Shown here in pieces: positions 59,640 through 64,000 of a stretch of 64,000 nucleotides of DNA (the first letter of the stretch is position 1; every line of letters starts with the position of its first letter). The translations under genes were made by a program, and so were the position numbers. Source of the stretch: CAZAPG01 sp964486935 (lineage in GTDB: Bacteria > Chloroflexota > Anaerolineae > 4572-78 > J111); NCBI GenBank assembly GCA_964486935.1, contig CAZAPG010000028.1, positions 1 through 64,000 on the forward strand. Direction: 5' to 3'. Under the pieces are notes generated by a model. The model had not been told where the DNA came from, ran no database searches, and worked only from the letters and a program-made list of their open reading frames with translations.

Positions 59640-62303
59640 ATGTCAGAATTTATCGAAAACTGCCCTCATTGCGGAAAAAAACTTAAACGTTCCAACGCTT
59701 CATTTTGCACCAACTGCGGCACCCCCCTAAAAAACCAGGTTGGACAGGTACAGGCAACGGTGCATGGCGGCTCGCTGGCCAAAATTATTGTGCATACCCC
59801 CGGCGAGGAAACACGCGAAGAGTTTCTCTCCAAAGCCATCACTACCTTGGGCCGCAGCCGCACTAATTTGCTTCAGGTGCTTTCACCCATTGTCTCCGGC
59901 CAACACGCCAAAATCGAGCTAACTCGTAAGGGCCATGCCATTACCGATTTGAACAGCACCAATGGCACTTTTGTGAATGGCAAACGCCTGACCCCTGGCC
60001 AATCTCGTTTGCTTTCTTCAAATGATATCATCCGTTTTAGCGACTCACTCGGTAATTCAGCCAGCCTTACTTATATTGCCCCCTCCGGCTTTGCCGAAAT
60101 TGCCGATTTAGATTCCTCCAAAATCTTCCAGCTTGACCAGGCTATTTCTTACATTGGCCGCAACCCCGAAGCCGCCATCTCGCTGGACCATCCGGCGGTT
60201 TCCTGGAATCACGCCAAAATCATCAAAAGCGATGCCAACCGTTTTGCCATTCAAGATCTCAGCAGCAACAACGGCACGTTTGTCAACGGCGCTCAACTGC
60301 GGCAGCGAAAAATCCAACCCCTCAACCGGGGCGACGTGGTGCAAATTGGTCCCTTTAATCTGGTTTATCAGGGCATCGGCCAATTTGCGCCCTTCTCTGC
60401 GGAGCGCAACTTTCGCCTGGAAGCAGTCAACCTTGAAAAGACATTTTACGCCACCAACTTTTTGGGCTTAAAAGATAAAAATCGGCCCAAAACTGTGTTG
60501 CGCAATCTGAATTTGGTAATCAATCCGCGCGAATTTGTCGCCCTGGTCGGCGGTAGCGGCACCGGCAAAAGTACCCTGATGAAAGCCCTCAGCGGTATCA
60601 GCCCGGCTACCGGCGGGGCTGTGCTGGTCAACGGCGATGACCTGTACGCTAACTACAACCTGTATCGCATGATGATGGGCTACGTCCCGCAGGATGACAT
60701 TATTCATCAAGGCCTCGAAGTGCGGCAGGCGCTGCACTACGCGGCCCGGCTGCGTCTGCCCGATGCCAGCGCGTCGGAAATTGATGAGCGAATTGGCAAC
60801 GTGCTGGCCAAAGTGGGGATGACCGCTCAAGCCGACACGCTGGTTCGAGACCTGAGCGGCGGTCAGCGCAAGCGGGTCAGCATTGCCGTGGAGCTACTGG
60901 CCGAACCCTGGATTTTCTTTTTAGACGAGCCAACCTCGGGCCTGGACCCCGGCCTGGAAAAATTGATGATGGACACCCTGCGCCAGCTTGCCGATGAAGG
61001 TCGCACTATTGTGCTGGTAACGCACGCCACCAACAACATTATGAGCAACTGCGACCAGGTAGCTTTTATGGCGCGTGGCGGCAAAATTGCCTATTTTGGG
61101 CCGCCCGAACAGGCCATCGATTTTTTTAACGTTGAAGATTTTGCCGACATTTACACCCGGCTCTCGCAAAGTTTTGCGGCCAACAACGACCCCACCGTAC
61201 CCCCGGAAATTCAACCAGAGTACCAACAACTAGCCACCGCCGGCGCGCCGGAAGTTTTGGCCGGGCCATTGTGGGCCGAAAAATATCAAATTTCAGCCAT
61301 CTACCGCACGTTTATAACCAACCGGCAAAGCGGCGAAGTTGCCCGCCCGATTACCCCTGCCGGCGAGCGAGCTGCCGTTACCGTAATGGGACAGCTTAAA
61401 CAGTTTGGCGTATTGGCCCGGCGCAATCTCAGCCTCATTCGGCACGATAAAATTAGCCTGTGGGTGCTGCTGGCGGTGATGCCTCTGATTGGCCTGTTTT
61501 TACTGGTCATCAGTAACGCCGCCGCGCTGGTGGGCAACACGCCGCAAGAAATCACTGCCATTTTAGAAAGCGACGGCGTTTACACCATTGCCGATAAAGC
61601 CCAAACCCTGCTTTTTATGATGGCCCTGGCCGCCAACCTGCTGGGCGTGTTTGCCGCCGCCTATGAAATTATCAAAGAACAGGCCATCTACCGCCGCGAG
61701 CGGATGGTCAATTTAAAGATATTGCCCTACTTTAGCTCAAAGTTTGCCGTGCTCGCTCTATTTATGCTGCTGCAATGTTTGCTGCTATTGCTGGTGCTGG
61801 CCCTTAAAGTTGACTACCCCGGCCCCGGCGCAATTCTGTGGGCCTTGCCTGAATATTACTTTACCCTGGTGTTTACAACATTGGCCAGTGTGGCCCTGGG
61901 ATTGTTTGTCTCGGCCCTGGCCCCAACGCAAGATATGGTCATTTATTTGGTGTTGATTGTGCTATTTATTCAAATTGTCTTTTCCGGCGCAATTTTTGAA
62001 CTGCCTGCCCTGGCTCAACCTCTCTCCTGGCTCACCATCACCCGCTGGTCACTGGAGGCGCTGGGCGCCAGCACCGATATGGAGGCCCTCAACAACCTGG
62101 GGCAGGTGCGCGTCACCAGAGAAGTAGATTTGGGTCGGGGCATTCAAAAAGTGGTTGAAGACGCGCCCACCACCATCAACTTTTTTGTCAACTATAGCTA
62201 CAACGCCCTGGCTCTGCTCTCGCGCTGGATTTTTTTATGGGCGCACACGGTGCTGTGGAGTGGGCTGGCGCTGTGGCTGATTAAACGCAAAGATGAAATT
62301 TAA
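59640..62303 (+). CDS. Zinc-ribbon/FHA/ABC transporter fusion
   Basis: The 887-residue protein has in order: a zinc ribbon (Cys8, Cys11, Cys23, Cys26), two FHA phosphothreonine-binding domains (about 60-150 and 160-250; SNNGTFVNG and STNGTFVNG), an ABC ATPase (GGSGTGKST, LSGGQRKR, FFLDEPTSGLD) and an ABC-2-type permease of six helices (from about 590). It resembles ABCG half-transporters with an FHA front end. FHA domains imply control by a Ser/Thr kinase, not seen here. Lipid, glycan or peptide export are the usual functions. It is transcribed divergently from the kinase operon. Confidence 0.92.
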   Translation: MSEFIENCPHCGKKLKRSNASFCTNCGTPLKNQVGQVQATVHGGSLAKIIVHTPGEETREEFLSKAITTLGRSRTNLLQVLSPIVSGQHAKIELTRKGHAITDLNSTNGTFVNGKRLTPGQSRLLSSNDIIRFSDSLGNSASLTYIAPSGFAEIADLDSSKIFQLDQAISYIGRNPEAAISLDHPAVSWNHAKIIKSDANRFAIQDLSSNNGTFVNGAQLRQRKIQPLNRGDVVQIGPFNLVYQGIGQFAPFSAERNFRLEAVNLEKTFYATNFLGLKDKNRPKTVLRNLNLVINPREFVALVGGSGTGKSTLMKALSGISPATGGAVLVNGDDLYANYNLYRMMMGYVPQDDIIHQGLEVRQALHYAARLRLPDASASEIDERIGNVLAKVGMTAQADTLVRDLSGGQRKRVSIAVELLAEPWIFFLDEPTSGLDPGLEKLMMDTLRQLADEGRTIVLVTHATNNIMSNCDQVAFMARGGKIAYFGPPEQAIDFFNVEDFADIYTRLSQSFAANNDPTVPPEIQPEYQQLATAGAPEVLAGPLWAEKYQISAIYRTFITNRQSGEVARPITPAGERAAVTVMGQLKQFGVLARRNLSLIRHDKISLWVLLAVMPLIGLFLLVISNAAALVGNTPQEITAILESDGVYTIADKAQTLLFMMALAANLLGVFAAAYEIIKEQAIYRRERMVNLKILPYFSSKFAVLALFMLLQCLLLLLVLALKVDYPGPGAILWALPEYYFTLVFTTLASVALGLFVSALAPTQDMVIYLVLIVLFIQIVFSGAIFELPALAQPLSWLTITRWSLEALGASTDMEALNNLGQVRVTREVDLGRGIQKVVEDAPTTINFFVNYSYNALALLSRWIFLWAHTVLWSGLALWLIKRKDEI

Positions 62304-62379
62304 TGGCTGCGTTACGTGGTACGTGACCCAAAGCGTACTGTTTTTGTAACCAACTACCTATTTTCTGAGGAGTCTTCAA

Positions 62380-64000
62380 GTGAAACGTCAACATTTGATT
62401 ATTATTGCGGTAGCGGGGGTTGTTCTTCTGCTGGCCGGAGCCGGCGCGCTGCTGTACGGGCTTTCGCAGGGGGGCAGCGTGCCGGGGCTGGCGGCTGACA
62501 CGCCCACCCCGGAATCCCCCGCCTTTGATGTCCCTACTATTCAAATTACGCCGCCCCCCTCGCTCGACGAGATTGCCGCCGAGATTCGAGACGACTACCC
62601 GGAGCTGGCCGACCTGCTGCAAAATCCCGAACTCGGCTCGGTGTACAAAGATTTTTATCTGGCTTACCAACGCGGCGGGCCAGAAGCCGCCCTGGCCCTG
62701 GCCCGGCAGCGGGGCATCCTCAACAGCCGGGATGAAATTGTGATGACCCTGGTACTGGATACGGAAGACAGCGCCGCGCTCATTGCCGAACTCGAGGCCG
62801 AAGGCGTCATCGTTACCGAAAGCTATCGCAACCTGGTCAACATAGCCATTCCCGTTTCAGAAATTCAGGAGCAAATTAACGCCGAAGAGCCGGAACTGAT
62901 TGTTGACCGCATCACCAACCTGGAGCACGTCATTCGGGTGGAATTGCCCACCAAAGCCACCCCCAAGCAGGGCCAAATTTTAGGGCAGGGCGTGGGAGTC
63001 ACGTTTGCCAATACCTGGCACGAGCAAGGCATTACCGGCCAGGGGGTCAAAGTGGGCATTTTAGATTTGGGCTTTGGCGGGTATGAGGATTTGCTGGGCG
63101 CAGAACTGCCAGACAACGTAACCGTAGCCACCTTTGGCGATGATTACGCCTTTGATATTGAAGTTCACGGCACCGCCTGCGCCGAAATTGTGCACGAAAT
63201 GGCCCCCGACGCCGAACTGTACCTGGCCTACTACGATGGCTCCGATGCCGCCATGGGGCAGGCCATCACCTGGCTGATGGAGCAGCAGGTTGATATTATC
63301 AGCAACTCTACCGGCAGCAACGGGCTGACCCCCATGGACGGCACCGGCTTAATTGCCGAACTGGTTGACGAAGTGAAAGATGCGGGGATTCTTTGGGTCA
63401 ACGCTGCCGGCAACGAGGCCACCAGCCACTATCGCGGCCAATATGTTGATACCGATGGCGACAACCTGCACGAATTTTTTCCCGACACCCAGGTGCTGCC
63501 CTTTATCCCCTACGGGCCGGGCTTTGAAACCACCATTATTTTAAGTTGGGACGACTGGCAAAATGCCAACCAGGATTACGAATTAATTCTGTACGACGCC
63601 GATGGCAACCTGCTGGGCAAATCCGAAGACCCGCAAAGCGGCGAACCGGGAAACATTCCCGCCGAAGGATTTTTGTACGAGTTTGAAGACTCCGAAATTT
63701 ACCTGCTGGCCATTGAAAACTACGATGGCCTGGCTCGCGGCGATGCCACCTTTGACCTGTTTATTCACGGCGGCGAGATGCACCCCGATTATCTGGTAAC
63801 TGAATTTAGCCTGAGCAGCCCCTCTGACGCGCGCGGGGCCTTTGCCGTGGGCGCGGTTAACTGGGCCGACGACGTGCTGGAGGCGTACAGCTCTAACGGC
63901 CCCACCGCCGATGGCCGCATCAAGCCCGATTTGTCGGCCCCGTCGGTGGTGGATAGCGCCTCCTATACGCCAGAAGCGTTCGACGGCACCAGCGCCGCCG
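62380..64000 (+). CDS. S8 family subtilisin-like serine peptidase (3' end outside window)
   Basis: GTG 62380 follows GAGGAG and opens at least 540 codons with no stop before the window end. The chain has a signal or anchor helix (residues 5-27), a prodomain-like segment (to about 215) and the subtilase domain with Asp229 (GILDLGFGG), His263 (EVHGTACAEIV) and Ser538 (FDGTSAA), the last near the cut. An insert at about 375-480 looks like a beta domain. It is an exported peptidase 77 bp after the ABC transporter gene. Confidence 0.9.
   Translation, partial: MKRQHLIIIAVAGVVLLLAGAGALLYGLSQGGSVPGLAADTPTPESPAFDVPTIQITPPPSLDEIAAEIRDDYPELADLLQNPELGSVYKDFYLAYQRGGPEAALALARQRGILNSRDEIVMTLVLDTEDSAALIAELEAEGVIVTESYRNLVNIAIPVSEIQEQINAEEPELIVDRITNLEHVIRVELPTKATPKQGQILGQGVGVTFANTWHEQGITGQGVKVGILDLGFGGYEDLLGAELPDNVTVATFGDDYAFDIEVHGTACAEIVHEMAPDAELYLAYYDGSDAAMGQAITWLMEQQVDIISNSTGSNGLTPMDGTGLIAELVDEVKDAGILWVNAAGNEATSHYRGQYVDTDGDNLHEFFPDTQVLPFIPYGPGFETTIILSWDDWQNANQDYELILYDADGNLLGKSEDPQSGEPGNIPAEGFLYEFEDSEIYLLAIENYDGLARGDATFDLFIHGGEMHPDYLVTEFSLSSPSDARGAFAVGAVNWADDVLEAYSSNGPTADGRIKPDLSAPSVVDSASYTPEAFDGTSAA

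Overview
The window is a GC-rich bacterial chromosome segment from a draft assembly: a run of ten N lies at 18185-18194. The gene families point to Chloroflexota, probably an Anaerolineae- or Caldilinea-like lineage. These include DUF5667 and DUF2723 proteins, an S41 peptidase with an FGTG motif, a COG3044-type ABC-class ATPase, a kinesin-light-chain-like TPR STAND protein, and intergenic repeats of the kinds common in that phylum. The placement is inference; there is no rRNA or other phylogenetic marker here, and I found no tRNA, rRNA or CRISPR array.

Region 1 (209-23764) is a catabolic island of nineteen enzyme genes in two convergent arms that meet in a 4-base overlap at 10627-10630. The plus arm holds gamma-glutamyltransferase, a MaoC hydratase, a family III CoA-transferase, a CocE-type hydrolase, an M81 (MlrC) metallopeptidase, an enolase-superfamily enzyme, an aspartoacylase-like deacylase and a SelA-fold PLP enzyme. 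The minus arm holds an FAH-family enzyme, two creatininase-like amidohydrolases, two enolase-superfamily dehydratases, a class III aminotransferase, two ceramidase-fold proteins, a D-cysteine desulfhydrase/ACC deaminase relative, a UroD-like methyltransferase and a second aspartoacylase-like deacylase. No transporter or regulator gene lies inside it. The minus arm starts from a consensus promoter (TTGACA-N17-TATAAT) followed by a FadR-type operator (TGGT-N3-ACCA). The likely theme is breakdown of modified sugar acids and N-acylated or amide compounds; the substrate is not visible.

Region 2 (23765-32361) holds a 0.5-kb gene-poor stretch bounded by inverted repeats, an S41 peptidase, an ABC-class ATPase, a thioredoxin-fold fusion protein, a UGSC-family selenoprotein read through an in-frame TGA, a small unknown gene and topoisomerase I. 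Region 3 (32362-45000) holds a STAND/TPR protein, an ECF sigma factor with its DUF5667 partner, an orphan Flp pilin, a HAD phosphatase, GlcG/HbpS, HIT, biotin ligase, HflX (apparently starting at ATT), a surface protein and a giant pentapeptide-repeat membrane protein.

Region 4 (45074-55944) carries membrane glycosyltransferase-type proteins, a FecR protein, two unusual Rieske proteins, a GAF/SpoIIE phosphatase and an MFS transporter. Region 5 (56005-64000) carries a histidine kinase / response regulator / TIR-receiver operon with a 22-bp palindrome at its promoter. Divergent from it are a zinc-ribbon/FHA/ABC transporter and a subtilase cut by the window end.

The most notable items are the selenoprotein unit, the TIR-receiver two-component operon, the creatininase pair in which one partner has lost metal ligands, and the ATT start of HflX.
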